This document shows, one piece after another, positions 24,317-36,515 of a DNA stretch of 64,000 bases. The stretch's first letter is position 1. Every line of letters begins with the position of its first letter. The notes below the pieces were generated by a model. The model saw only the letters and a program-made list of their open reading frames with translations, was not told the origin of the DNA and did no database searches. Position numbers and translations under genes: made by a program. Source of the DNA: Ehretia macrophylla. Lineage: Eukaryota; Streptophyta; Magnoliopsida; Boraginales; Ehretiaceae. The DNA lies in assembly GCA_037974665.1 (NCBI GenBank), contig CM075771.1:43446425-43510424 (forward strand), given 5' to 3'.

Positions 24317-25592
24317 TACTTCGTAAGGCAAACATACAACTCGTAATTTCACATGTTGCACAAATAAGGGAGTAATAAACGAATGAGTAGTACTTGGATC
24401 AATTAGCACCCTAATAGGTTGATTCAATATCAAAAATGTACCTTCAACAACAGCAGTCTCCTCAGGAAGCTCCTCGCACTCAATAGCATAAGCTCAGGCC
24501 TGAACTCTAGGAACTGGAGTCTTGCCTCTACCAGCTGGTTTGATCTGATTTTGTCCCCCTTGCCGTTTAGGACAATCCTTAACCTAGTGTTGATCGTTGC
24601 CACACCCAATACATCGTCCCGATTTCCTCCAACACTAGGCCTCGGTGTGACCCTTCCTGTTACAGTAAGAACATGTGACAGTTTGAGTAGCAGGTGAACT
24701 ACATGTGGATCCACGAGTGGAAGAGGCTGATGGTGCTTTAGTCGGGCCACGGTTATTGACTGGTTTGTTCTAGCTCTGGCCCTGACTGCGACTCTGAGTC
24801 TAGAATTTCCTCTGTTGTCCTGGAGGCTGATATGGTTTCTTGTTCGGCTGACTTGAACTGGCTCTATCAAGTTTTCTTTTCTTAACTCGGGAGGAAGCAG
24901 CAAGGAGAGCAGAATAGGTAGTAAAGTCATGCGAAGCCAACTGATCCTGGATTTCTGGCCTCAACCCATTCATAAATTTCCACATCTTCGCCTTAGGGGT
25001 ACTGACCATGTATTGAGCATAACGGGACAGTCGGTCAAAACGAGCCTCATACTGGGCCACCGTCATGTTACCCTAGTTCAAGTGCATGAATTCTTCAATT
25101 CGCCTCTGCCTAGAAACTGCAGGTACGTATTTCTCCCTAAATGCCTTAACGAAATTACCCTACAAGCGAGGTGTATGATCAGTTTCCCAAAGTGCCTCCA
25201 TAGTGTGCCACTAATGCTCAGCATCCCCGTGCAACAGAAACACAGCGAACTCAATCTTTTCTTCATCAGTATAGTCAAGTGGCCTGAAAATCATTTCAAT
25301 CTCAGATAGCCAAGCCTCTGCCTTTTCATCATCAGCTTCCCCGTGGAATTTGGACGGGGCGAAAGTCAAGGAACTCTCGCATTCTGCTATTTCTCCCATT
25401 GTTACCACCATTCCTGTTTTTGTTGTTGTTGTTTGCTTCACGTGCATCTTGACGTTCCATCACTCGCAACACGCAATCCATAGCATTCGCCATCATGTTA
25501 AACATGGCCATGCCGGGGTTAGTTTGATGAGCATCTCTGGCTTCTTGAGGCTCATCGCTCCTATTGGTATTGCGGGTACTAGGGCCAGCCAT
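24312..25592 (-). pseudogene. Element C gag and start of pol, broken
   Basis: On the minus strand the start at 25592 (MAGPSTRNTNRS) is the same as in F (53665) and G (58378). It is followed by an Asn-rich stretch, a retrotransposon-type gag core (FHGEADDEKAEAWLSEIE around 25360-25300), WKFMNGLRPEIQDQL (about 24980-24935), a basic region and the zinc-knuckle zone near 24690-24560. The beginning of the protease region reaches the ATTTC duplication at 24312, where element B interrupts it. The frame is broken in several places. Confidence 0.87.
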
Positions 25593-25848
25593 CTATAAGC
25601 ACAGATTATTATGCACAATTTATTGGAATACGACAAGACAAGAATTTAATGTATAGAGTATGCAACATATAATTTTACATAGACATACAATTCTCGAAAC
25701 AATTAAGACATGTTAATCACATAAGCACATAGAAACAGAGAAGGCACAACTGATATTGTCACACATTAACACATATAAACAAGTCATCCCAATAAACTTA
25801 GGGCTTCTACCCATGGTCCGAGAGTTAAACCCGGCTTAAGCAATCTAA

Positions 25849-25860
25849 GCTCTGATATCA
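25849..25860 (-). promoter_or_regulatory. Element C primer-binding site
   Basis: GCTCTGATATCA is the reverse complement of the tRNA-iMet site with one mismatch, 11 bases from the LTR boundary at 25872. Confidence 0.88.
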
Positions 25861-25871
25861 TTAATATAAGG

Positions 25872-28718
25872 TGTCACGCCCCAACCCGACCTATAGAGGT
25901 TAGACTAGGGTGAGTCCTTATGAACTCAGCGAGGGGGAACGAGAAATACATTTTGAAACTCTTTTCCAGTTAAACTTATGAAAAATACTTTTTGAAAACA
26001 TGTCACGTATTACAAGTAATAAGGTACGCAAGGTATAGGAATCAAATTGAGCAACAGATACAATTACGAATCATTTCAAGGATACGGCGAGCATTTGCTC
26101 TCAATATCAATTTTGATACGATTGTTGCGGCCGACTTCAATAATCCACTTATCGCTCCCATTTGGGTGTACTACGGATGTACCCCGAAAACCTACGACCT
26201 AACTCTCCGAGGGTGGAATGCCAAGCGAGAGAGGGAATTGGACCATGGTAGTCACGGTAGCACTAACAAGCCCGATGCCGCTCGGCGTGCGTGAAACGCT
26301 ACCATGCCACAATGAAAGGTTGCAACCTTGTATGCAATGCACATTTATAACATTTAACATATCACATTAGGAGTAGGTCGCCTCCGAGCAGTTATAAGAT
26401 CGCACGTTGACAAGTAAACACAAGAGCCATGTTTGACATGTAATTTCACTTGTAAAACACATGGAGTTATATGAATATTAAACGGACAGCCATGTAACAC
26501 ATGTAAATCAAGTCATATAACTCATTTCGGAGTTCACGTAATCAAGTAATAAGGTTATACAAGCATACGACGACGTTTACATGAGACAGGGTGCAAGAAA
26601 AGTCTACTTATCAACATGTAATTGTCGAAACCACATTTAGGGCTATAAAGACAACTACAAGAAGCCCACTAATCACATAATTAGATACGATAACCATAGG
26701 ATCAATACTTAGCGAGTTTTCATAGTCACTAGGGATTCAATTCATGCTTACACGTGCGATTAAGCCACGAGTTGACAAGTAATTAAACTAAAGCCATGCA
26801 TTGATTAATTAAAACATCCTCAAGTATCCAAAACAGTCCACACAACATCCAAGTGCCACAATCCCAAACATTCACTACCACAAGAGAAGTTACAACATTT
26901 TTCAAAGCATATCACTAGATAAAAACCTCACTGCAATGGTCTGTTTTCCCACAATCAATTAGACAAGCAAACAATCTCCTATTCCAGTGAGAAAAATTTC
27001 AAATTAAATCTTATTAATTGAACTAAATCTAGAAACAAACCTCGCATCATTTGGAGTTCGGATTCAAGAGTTATAGCCAAAACCGTGAGACTACGCAAAA
27101 CTGTCCAGATTTGTACACATTTCAATACTTGTCATATTTGAGGGCCTTAGGGTCAGCTTTAGCGTTAGTCTATTTCTGACAAAAATGTCCAAAACTGAAA
27201 AATATAGCATCCTACCAAATTTCATTCATTTTGGATATCATTTACAAGATCAAAACTGTTTCGTTCTACGAGGACAGTGAACTGCCAAAAACCTGCTCCA
27301 TTTTCCCAGATTTTCCAGATGTAGACACCTTTCGATGTTTTGTCATTTTGGAGACCTTAGAGTCAAAATAGGCCTTGGCCTATTTCTATGAAAAATGCTC
27401 AGAACTGGAAAAAATAATCACCTACCAATTTTCATGCATTTTCAACATCATCTACCAGGCAAAATTCACTTCGCTCTACCAAGTCAGAAATCTGCCATTT
27501 TCGCGTTTTCACCTATCTTCAAATTCTAGCTAAATATCTTGTCATTCATGGTTACAAAAGCTCATGTACAAACATATACCACAAGTACAGAAGTAAAAAT
27601 AGACATATGAAGGCATGTATGTGGATTTCAAAAGCTTTTTAAAAGGATTAACCCTCACCTTAGCCTATTGACAACAAATGATGCTCAAAACTCTTGAAGA
27701 TGCACAAATGGTCTTCTCTCCTTGTTTGGCCGAGGGATAATGCTTGATTTCCTTAATTCCTAGCTGAGTTACCATGTCCTTAGTATGTGCATGTGGTTAG
27801 AACAAAAGGGAGATGAAATAGAAGCTATCAAACATACCTAAGCCGAAATGAGTGTTCTATGAGCTTGCATGCATGTCTCTTTGCTTCTGGCTTGATTGGT
27901 CGAGCATCCTAGGGCCTTGAGTATCTTGGTGAGCTTTAGGAGAGGATCTTAAGCTATGGAACTTTGAGAGTGCAGCCTTGGCCGAAAGAGAGAGGAGATG
28001 AGAGCTTGAGAGAAGGTTTGAAAGCACAAAATGAAATTAAAGATGCTTTGAAGATGTTTGAATGCATGTGTCGGCTATAGGCTTGCAAAATTCTGATTTT
28101 GTGTCATCTTTTGGAGCATGTTTGAATTGTTTTTTGGCATGCCATTGCAAGGGCCGAGAATGTGGAACATGGTGTTTATAAAATAATGCTTTGGTTTCAT
28201 TTTTTTTTTTTTTTGCATTGTGTCATAACTTGTTTAAGTTTGATTTTGAAATTGCAAAGCATACACAAAACTCTTCACATGGTTGGCCAAGGCTTGCTCA
28301 AATCTGAATTTTTTGTCTTGGTTGAGGCTTATTTTATTGCATGTGCTTGGAATATGCAAAAGAATTAAGAATAAAGAATAAGAATGTTTAGCTTTTGGTG
28401 AAGTTTTGTCCTCTAGTGCATTGACTTAGCATTTTAATATTAGTTAGTGGAGTTTGTAGGATTATTCTAGTCTAGTGTTTCATGTAGGATGTTTCCTTGA
28501 TTAGCATGTAGTCTAGGCACACACTACCTGGTAGGGTATAAACTACGAGACAAATGCACGTTTTTTTAGTAAATGCACGCAACCCTAAATGAATGCACGT
28601 AATTCGATGCAAGGCACATAAAATGAGATACGACTCTTAAACCTAGGTCAAGATACGCAATTCTAGGTTAGGGCACACGAAACGAGGTATCGTACGCAAA
28701 TCGAGGTCGGTTCTCACA
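25872..28718 (-). repeat. Element C 5' LTR
   Basis: It runs from TGTCACGCCCC to TTCTCACA. It is shorter than the A and B LTRs. It carries the conserved GC-richer block with the 14-bp palindrome at 26316-26329, the doubled unit at about 27110-27450 and the reversed U3 array at 28510-28715. It ends at 28718 directly against satellite sequence TAACTCC, so C inserted into, or at the edge of, the satellite. The predicted 5-bp duplication is TAACT (28719-28723); the other copy is outside the window. Confidence 0.9.
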
Positions 28719-30083
28719 TAACTCCTTACATATCAAAAGTTATGAGCACCGGAGCGACAGATAGCTGGTCACAAGCCCCACGCCCTCTGTTTGCGAGCCC
28801 AGCCTCTATGCGAAGTGAAGTTGTCTTGCCCAAGGTGTCATGGGATTCGGTAATAGAAATGTGATGGATTAGGTTGTCGTCCTTTTCGCGGCTCACGACG
28901 TATGATCCGGGACGGAAAACCAGCGTAAAAGAAGAAAAGTATCCTAAAACTAATGAAAACATTCAATTTTGGGCATCTAAAATAGGCGCAGCCGAGCAGG
29001 CTTGGTGCCCCCATCGTAGAGCTCTTAGAGAGCTTTCCAACGGTATGCTGTGCGCCGCGTAACTCCTTACGGATCAAAAGTTATAGGCACCGGAGCGACG
29101 GATACCTGGTCACGAGCCCCACGCCCTCGGTTTACGGGCCCAGTCTCTACGTGAAGTGGAGTTGTCTTGCCCAAGCTGCCATGGGATTCAATAATAGAAA
29201 TGTAATAGATTAAGTTGTCATCCTTTTCGTGGCTCACGACGTACGATCCGGGATGAAAAAATAGTGCAAAAGAAGAAAAGTGTAGCGAAACTTATGAAAA
29301 CGTTCGATTTTGGGCACCGAAAATAGGAGCAGCCGAGCAGGCTTGCTACCCCCGTCGTACAGCTCTCAGAGAGTTTTCCAACGCAATGCTATGCGCTGCG
29401 TAACTCCTTACGGATCAAAAGTTATAGGCACCGGAGCGACAAATACCTGGTCACAAGCCCCACGCCCTCGGTTTGAGGGCCCAGGCTCTACGTGAAGTAA
29501 AGTTATCTTGCCCAAGGTGCCATGTGATTCGATAATAGAAATGTGATAGATTAGGCTGTCATCTTTTTCGCGGCTCACGACGTACGATCCGAGACAGAAA
29601 AACTGCGTAAAAGAAGAAAAGTATCCCAAAACTGATGAAAACGTTTGATTTTGGGCTCGAAAAACAGGCGCAGTAGAGCAAACTTGGTACCCCCGTCATA
29701 GAGCTCTCGGAGCGCTTTCCAACGGTATGCTGTACACTGCGTAGCTCCTTACGGATCAAAAGTTATGAGCACCGGAGCGACGAATACCTGGTCATAAGCC
29801 CCACGCCCTCTGTTTGCGAGCCCAGCCTCTACGTGAAGTGAAGTTGTCTTGCCCAAGATGCTGTGGGATTCGGTAATATAAATGCGATGGATTAGGCTGT
29901 CGTCTTTTTCGCGGCTCACGACGTACGATTCGGGATGAAAAAATAGCGCAAAAGAAGAAAAGTGTCCCGAAACTAATGAAAACATTCGATTTTGGGCTTC
30001 TAAAACAGGTGCAACCGAGCAGGCTGGGTGCCCCCATCGTAGAGCTCTCATATTTCTTTCCGACGGTATGCTGTGCGCCGCGT

Positions 30084-33000
30084 AACTCCTTACGGATCAA
30101 AAGTTATAGGCACCAGAGCAACGTATACCTGGTCACAAGCCCGACGCCCTCGGTTTGAGGGCCCAGCCTCTACATGAAGCGAAGTTGTCTTGCCTAAGGA
30201 GGCATGGGATTCGGTAATAGAAATGTGATAGATTCGGTTGTCGTCCTTTTCGTGACTCATGACGTACGATCCGAGACGGAAAAACATCGCAGAAGAAGAA
30301 AAGTGTAGCGAAACTTTTGAAAACATTCAATTTTGGGCTCCGAAAATGGGCACAGCCAAGCAGGCTTGTTGCCCCCATCATAGAGCTCTAGGAGAGTTTT
30401 CCAACGGTATGCTGTGCGCCGCGTAACTCCTTACGGATCAAAAGTTATAGGCACCAGAGCAACGTATACCTGGTCACAAGCCCGACGCCCTCGGTTTGAG
30501 GGCCCAGCCTCTACGTGAAGTGAAGCTGTCTTAACCAAGGTGTCATGTGATTCGGTAATAGAAATGTGATAGATTAGGTTGTCATCCTTTTCGTGGCTCA
30601 CGACATACGATCCCGGACGAAAAAACTGCGCAAAAGAAGATAAGTGTCCCAAAACTGATGAAAACGTTCGATTTTGGGCTATGAAAATAGGTGCTGTCGA
30701 GCAGGCTTAGTTCCCTCGTCGAAGAGCTCTCGGAGAGCTTTCCAACGGTATGTTGTGCGCCGCGTAACTCCTTACGGATTAAAAGTTAAGGGCACTGGAG
30801 CAACGGATACCTGGTCACAAGCCCCACGCCTTCTGTTTTGCGGGCCCAGCCTCTACGTGAAGTGAAGTTGTCTTGCCCAAGGTGCCATGTGATTCGGTAA
30901 TAGAAATGTGATAGATTAGGTTGTCATCATTTTCCTGGCTCACGACGTACGATCCCAGACGAAAAAACTGCGCAAAATAAGATAAGTGTCCCGAAAATGT
31001 TGAAAACGTTCGATTTTGGGCTACAAGAATAGGCGTTATCGAGCAGGCTTGGTGCCCCCGTCGTAGAGCTCTCGGAGAGCTTTCCAACAGTATACTATGC
31101 GCTTGCAGATCAAAAGTTATAGGCACCGGAGCGACGGATACCTGGTCACAAGCCCCACGCCCTCTATTTGCGGGCCAAGCCTCAACGTGAAGTGAAGTTG
31201 TCTTGCCCAAGGTGCCGTGTGATTCGGTAATAGAAATGTGATGGATTAGGTTGTCATCCTTTTCACGGCTCACGACATACGATACGGGACGAAAAACAGT
31301 GCAAAAGAATAAAACTGTCCGAAAACTTATTAAAATGTTTGATTTTAGGCTCTAAAAACAGGCGCAACCGAGAAAGCTAGGTGCCCCCATCGTAGAGCTC
31401 TTTCCAACGGTATGTTGTGCACCGTGTAACTCCTTACGGAGAAAACGTTATGGGCACCGGAGCGATGGATACCTGGTCACAAAACCCACGCCCTCTGTTT
31501 GCGAGCCCAGCCTCTACGTGAAGTGAAGTTGTCCTGCCTAAGGTGTCATGTGATTCGGTAATAGAAATGTGATGGAATAGGATGTCATCCTTTTCACGGC
31601 TTACGTCGTACGATCCGGTACGAAAAAACAGCGTAAAAGAAGAAAAATGCCCCAAAACTTATGAAAATGTTCGATTTTAGGCTCTGAAAACTGGCGCAAC
31701 TAAGCAAGCTAGGTTCCCCCATCGTAGAGCTCTCAGAGTGCTTTCCAACGGTATGCTGTACACTGCGTAACTCCTTACGGAGCAAAAGTTATGGGCATCG
31801 AAGCGACGGATACCTGGTCACAAGCCCTGCGCCCTTTGTTTGCGGGCCTACCCTCTACGTGAAGTAAAGTTGTCTTGCCCAAGGTGCTGTGTGATTCGGT
31901 AATAGAAATGTGATGGAATAAGATGTTGCCCTTTTCGCGGCTCACGACATAAGATCCGGGACGGAAAAACAGCGTAAAAGAAGAAAAGTATCCCGAAACT
32001 TATGAAAATGTTCAATTTTGGGCTCCAAAAACAGGCAAAGCTGAGCAGGCTAGGTGCCCGCATTGTAGAGTTCTCAGAGAGCTTTCCAACGGTATACTGT
32101 GCGCTGCATAACTCCTTACGGATCAAAAGTTATGGGCACCGGAGTAACGGATACCTGGTCACAAGCCCCACGGCCACTGTTTGCGGGCCCAGCCTCTATA
32201 TGAAGTGAAGTTGTCTTGCTTAAGGCGCCGTGAAATTCGGTAATAGAAAAGTGATAGATTAGATTGTTGTCCTTTTAGCGGCTCACGACGTGCGATACGA
32301 GACGGAAAAACAACGCAAAAGAAGAAAAGTGTCCCGAATCTGATGAAAATGTTCAATTTTGGGCTCTGAAAATAGGTGCAGTCGAGCATGCTTGGTGCCC
32401 CCATCGTAGTGCTCTCGGAGAGCTTTCCAATGGTATATTGTGTGCCGCGTAACTCCTTACGGATCAAAAGTTATGGGCACCCCAGGGATAGATACCTGGT
32501 CACGAGCCATACGCCCTCGGTTTGAGGGCCCTGCCTTTACGTGAAGTGAAGTTGTCTTGCCCAAGGTGCCATGGGATTCGGTAATAAAAATGTGATGGAT
32601 TAGGTTGTCGTCCTTTTCGCGGCTCACGACGTACGATCCAGGACGGAAAAATAGCGCAAAAGAAGAAAAGTATTCTAAAACTGATGAAAACTTTCGATTT
32701 TGGGCTCTGAAAACAAGCACATCTGAGTAGACTTGCTGCCCCCGTCGTAGAGCTCTCAGAGAGCTTTCCAATGGTATGCTGTGCGCCGCATAACTCCTTA
32801 CGGATCAAAAGTTATGGGCACCGGAGCGACGGATACTTGGTCAAAAGCCCCACACCCTCTGTTTGCGGGCCCAACCTCTACGTGAAGTGAACTTGTCTTG
32901 CCCAAGGTGCCATGGTATTCAGCAATAGAAATGTGATAGATTAGGTTGTCGTGTTTTTTACGGCTCACGACGTACGATCAGGGACGGAAAAACTGCGCAA

Positions 33001-36000
33001 AAGAAGAAAAGTTTACCAAAACTGATAAAAAAAGTTCAATTTTGGGCTAGGTACCCCCATCATAGAGCTCTCAAAGTGCTTTCCAACAGTATGCTATGCA
33101 CCATGTAACTCCTTACGGATCAAAAGTTATGGGCACCGGAGCCACGGATACCTGGTCACAGGCCCCACGCCCTCGGTTTGAGGGCCCAGTCTCTGCGTGA
33201 AGTAAAGTTGTCTTCCCCAAGGTGCCGTGGCATTCGGTAATAAAAATGTGATGGATTAGGTTGTCGTTCTTTTTGCGGTTCACGACGTACGATTCGAGAT
33301 GGAAAAACAGCGCAAATGAAGAAAAGTGTCTTAAAACTTATGAAAATTTTCAGTTTGGGCTCTAAAAATAGGTGCAGCTGAGCAAGCTTGGTGCCCCATG
33401 TCGTAGAGCTCTCGGAGAGGTTTCCAACAGTATGTTATGCGCTGCGTAACTCCATACGGATCAAAAGTTATTAGCGCCGGAGCGACGGATACCTGGTCAA
33501 AAGCCCCACGCCCTCTCTTTGCGGGCCCAGCCTCAACGTAAACTGAAGCTGTCTTGCCCAAGGTGCTGTGTGATTCGGTAATAGAAATGTGATGTATTAG
33601 GTTATCGTCCTTTTCGCTGCTCACGACGTACAATCCGGACGAAAAAACAGCACAAAAGAAGAAAAGTGTCCCGAAATTAATGAAAACGTTAGATTTTGGG
33701 CTCTAAAAATAGGTACAGCTAAGCATGCTTTGTGCCCCATGTCGTAGAGTTCTCAGTGAGGTTTCCAACGGTATGCTGTGCGCCGCGTAACTCCATACGG
33801 ATCAAAAGTTATGAGCACCGGAGCGACAAAAACCTGGTCAAAAGCCCCACGCCCTCTCTTTGCGGGCCCAACCTCTACGTAAACTGAAGTTGTCTTGCCC
33901 AAGGTGCCATGTGATTCGGTAATAGAAATGTGATGTGTTAGGTTATCGTCCTTTTTGCGGCTCACGATGTACGATCCGGACGGAAAAACAGCGCAAAAGA
34001 AGAAAAGTGTCCCGAAATTGATGAAAACTTTCGATTTTGGGCTCTAAAAATAGGTGCAGCTAAGCAAGCTTGGTGCCCGTTATCGTAGAGCTCTCGGAGA
34101 GGTTTCCAACGGTATGCTGTGAGCTGCGTAACTCCATACGGATCAAAAGTTATGAGCACCGGAGCGACAGATACCTGGTCAAAAGCCCCACGCCCTCTCT
34201 TTGCGGGCCCAGCCTCTACGTAAACTGAACTTGTCTTGCCCAAGGTGCCGTGTGATTCGGTAATAGAAATGTGATGTATTAGGTTATCGCTCTTTTCGCG
34301 GGTCACGACGTACGATCCGGACGGAAAAAAAAAGCGCAAAAAAAGAAAAATGTCCCAAAACTTATGAAAATATTTGATTTTGGGCTCCGAAAATAGGCGC
34401 AACCAAGTAGGCTAGGTGCCCCCATCGTTGAGCTCTCAAAGTGTTTTCCAACGGTATACTGTGCGCCGCGTAACTCCTTACGGATAAAAAATAATGGACA
34501 CCGGAGCGACGGATACCTCCTCACAAGCCCCACGCCCTCGGTTTGAGGGCCCAGCCTCTACGTGAAGTGTAGTTGTCTTGCCCAAGGTGTCGTGGAATTC
34601 GGTAATAAAAATGTGATAGATTAGGTTGTCGTCCTTTTCGCAGCTCACAACGTATGATCCGGGACGGAAAAACAGCGCAAAAGAAGAAAAGTGTCCCAAA
34701 ATTGATGAAAATGTTCGATTTTGGGCTCCAAAAAAAGGCGCAGCTAATCAAGCTTGCTGTCCCCGCCGTAGAGCTCTTGGAGAGCTTTCCAACGGTATGC
34801 TGTGCCCCACATAACTCCTTACGGATCAAAAGTTATGGGCACCAGAGCGACAGATACCTGATGACAAGCCCTACGCCCGCGGTTTGAGGGCCCAGCCTCT
34901 ACGTGAAGTGAAGTTGTCTTGCCAAGGTGTCATGGGATTCGGTAATAAAAATGTGATGGATTAGGTTGTCGTCCTTTTCGTAGCTCACGACGTACGATCC
35001 TGGATAAAAAAACAGCGCAAATGAAGAAAAGTGTACCAAAATTGATGAAAATGTTCTCTTTTGGGCTCCAAAAATAGGCACAAATGAGCAAGCTTGCTGC
35101 CCCCGTTGAAGAGCTCTTGGAGAGCTATACAACGGTATGCTGTGCGCTGCGTAACTCCATACGAATCAAAAGTTATGGGCACCGGAGCGACGGATACCTG
35201 GTCACAAGCCCAACGCCCTCTGTTTGTGGGCCTAGCCTCTACATGAAGTGAAGTTGTCTTGCCCAAGGTGCATTGGGATTCGGTAATAAGAATGTGTTAG
35301 ATTAGGTTGTCGTCCTTTTTGCGGCTCACGACGTACGATCCGGGATGGAAAAACAGTGCAAAAGAAGAAAAGTATCCCAAAACTAATGAAAATATTGATT
35401 TTGGGCACTGAAAATAGGTGCAACCGAGCAGGCTTGCTACAACCGTCGTAGAGCTCTTGGAGAGCTTTCCAATGGTATGCTGTACACTGCGTAACTCCTT
35501 ACGGATCAAAAGTTATGGGCATCGGAGCGACGAATACCTTGTCACAAGCCCCACGTCCTCTGTATGCAGGCCCAGCCTATACGTGAAGTGAACTTGTCTT
35601 GCCTAAGGTGCAGTGGGATTTGGTAATAGAAATATGATGGATTAGGTTGTCGTCCTTTTTGTGGCTTACGATGTACGATCCGGGACGAAAAAACTGCGCA
35701 AAAGAAGAAAAATGTACCAAAATTGATAAAAACGTTCAATTTTGAGCTATGAAAGTAAGCGCAGCCGATAAATCTTGGTGCCCCTGTTGTAGAGCTCTCA
35801 GAGAGCTTTCCAACGGTATGCTGTGCCCCACGTAACTTCTTACGGATCTAAAGTTATGAGCACCGGAGCGACGGATACCTGGTCACAAGCCCCACGCCCT
35901 CTGCTTGCGGGCCAAGCCTCTACTTGAAGTGAAGTTGTCTTGCCGAAGGTGTCGTGTGATTCGGTAATAGAAATGTGATGGAGTAGGTTGTCGTCCTTTT

Positions 36001-36515
36001 CGTGGATCACGACGTACGATCCGGGACGGAAAAACAGCACAAAAGAAGAAAAGTGTCCCAAAGCTTATGAAAATGTTCAATTTTAAGCTCCGAAAACAGG
36101 CACAACAAAGCAGGCTAGGTACCCCAATCGTAGAGGTCTCACTGTGTTTTCCAACGGTATACTATGCGCCGTGTAACTCCTTACGGATCGAAAGTTATAG
36201 GCACCGGAGCGACGGATACCGTGTCACAAGGCCCACGCCCCTGGTTTGAGGGCCCAACCACTATGTGAAGTGAAGTTGTCTTGCCCAAGGTGCAGTGGGA
36301 TTCGGTAATAAAAATGTGATGGATTAGGTTGTCGTTCTTTTCGCGGCTCACGACGTACGATCCTGGACGAAAAAATAGCGCAAAGGAAGAAAAGTGTCCC
36401 AAAACTGATGAAAATGTTCAATTTTGGTTTCTGAAGATAGGCATAGCCAAGCAGGCTTGCTGGTCCCATTGTAGAGCTCTCGAAGAGCTTTCCAATGGTA
36501 TGTTGTGCGCCACGT
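30084..36515. repeat. Higher-order satellite block, copy 1 (19 monomers)
   Basis: Rare variants recur about 6.43-6.48 kb downstream in the same order. Examples are ACATCGC before GTAGCGAAAC (30284 and 36716), AAGATAAGTGT with GCTATGAAAATAGG (about 30630 and 37070), GGAGAAAA with CACAAAACC (31440 and 37890), and AGCTAATCA (34742 and 41219). Corresponding monomers differ by about 9% where checked (31429 against 37880), so the duplication is not recent. Three consecutive monomers with CCTCTCTTTGCGGG and TAAACTGAA at 33.4-34.4 kb correspond to a single one at about 40.6 kb in copy 2. Confidence 0.8.
31067..31081. other. 15-bp dyad in the satellite monomer (representative copy)
   Basis: AGCTCTCGGAGAGCT has perfect 7-bp arms around one central base and overlaps the palindrome AGAGCTCT. 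It occurs intact or with one or two changes in most of the monomers. It lies about 50-60 bp before the AACTCCTTAC landmark. Confidence 0.8.

Larger units (their letters stand above)
439..28718 (-). mobile_element. Element C: broken autonomous-type Ty3/gypsy chromovirus (Tekay/Del-like), host of the nested insertions
   Basis: A minus-strand element whose parts appear in order from high to low coordinate: 5' LTR (25872-28718), primer-binding site, leader, gag (start at 25592), start of pol, then after the 20.8-kb insertion of element B the rest of pol (3485 down to about 1060), polypurine tract and 3' LTR (439-1017 and beyond the window). Sequence at 3470-3485 resumes at 24312 after one 5-bp duplication is removed, and element G gives the uninterrupted order. 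The coding part is incomplete and broken, with roughly eight or more breaks. Its two LTRs differ by about 4% over some 570 bp compared by eye, the oldest value of the nest. Its outer end at 28718 lies directly against the 341-bp satellite. The clade call rests on the long LTR and on the chromodomain-like integrase tail. Confidence 0.88.

Noticed and set aside
25872-28718. C and F as two ends of one element split by the satellite
   Set aside because: Each has its own 5' LTR start, primer site and gag start in the same orientation, so they are separate copies.
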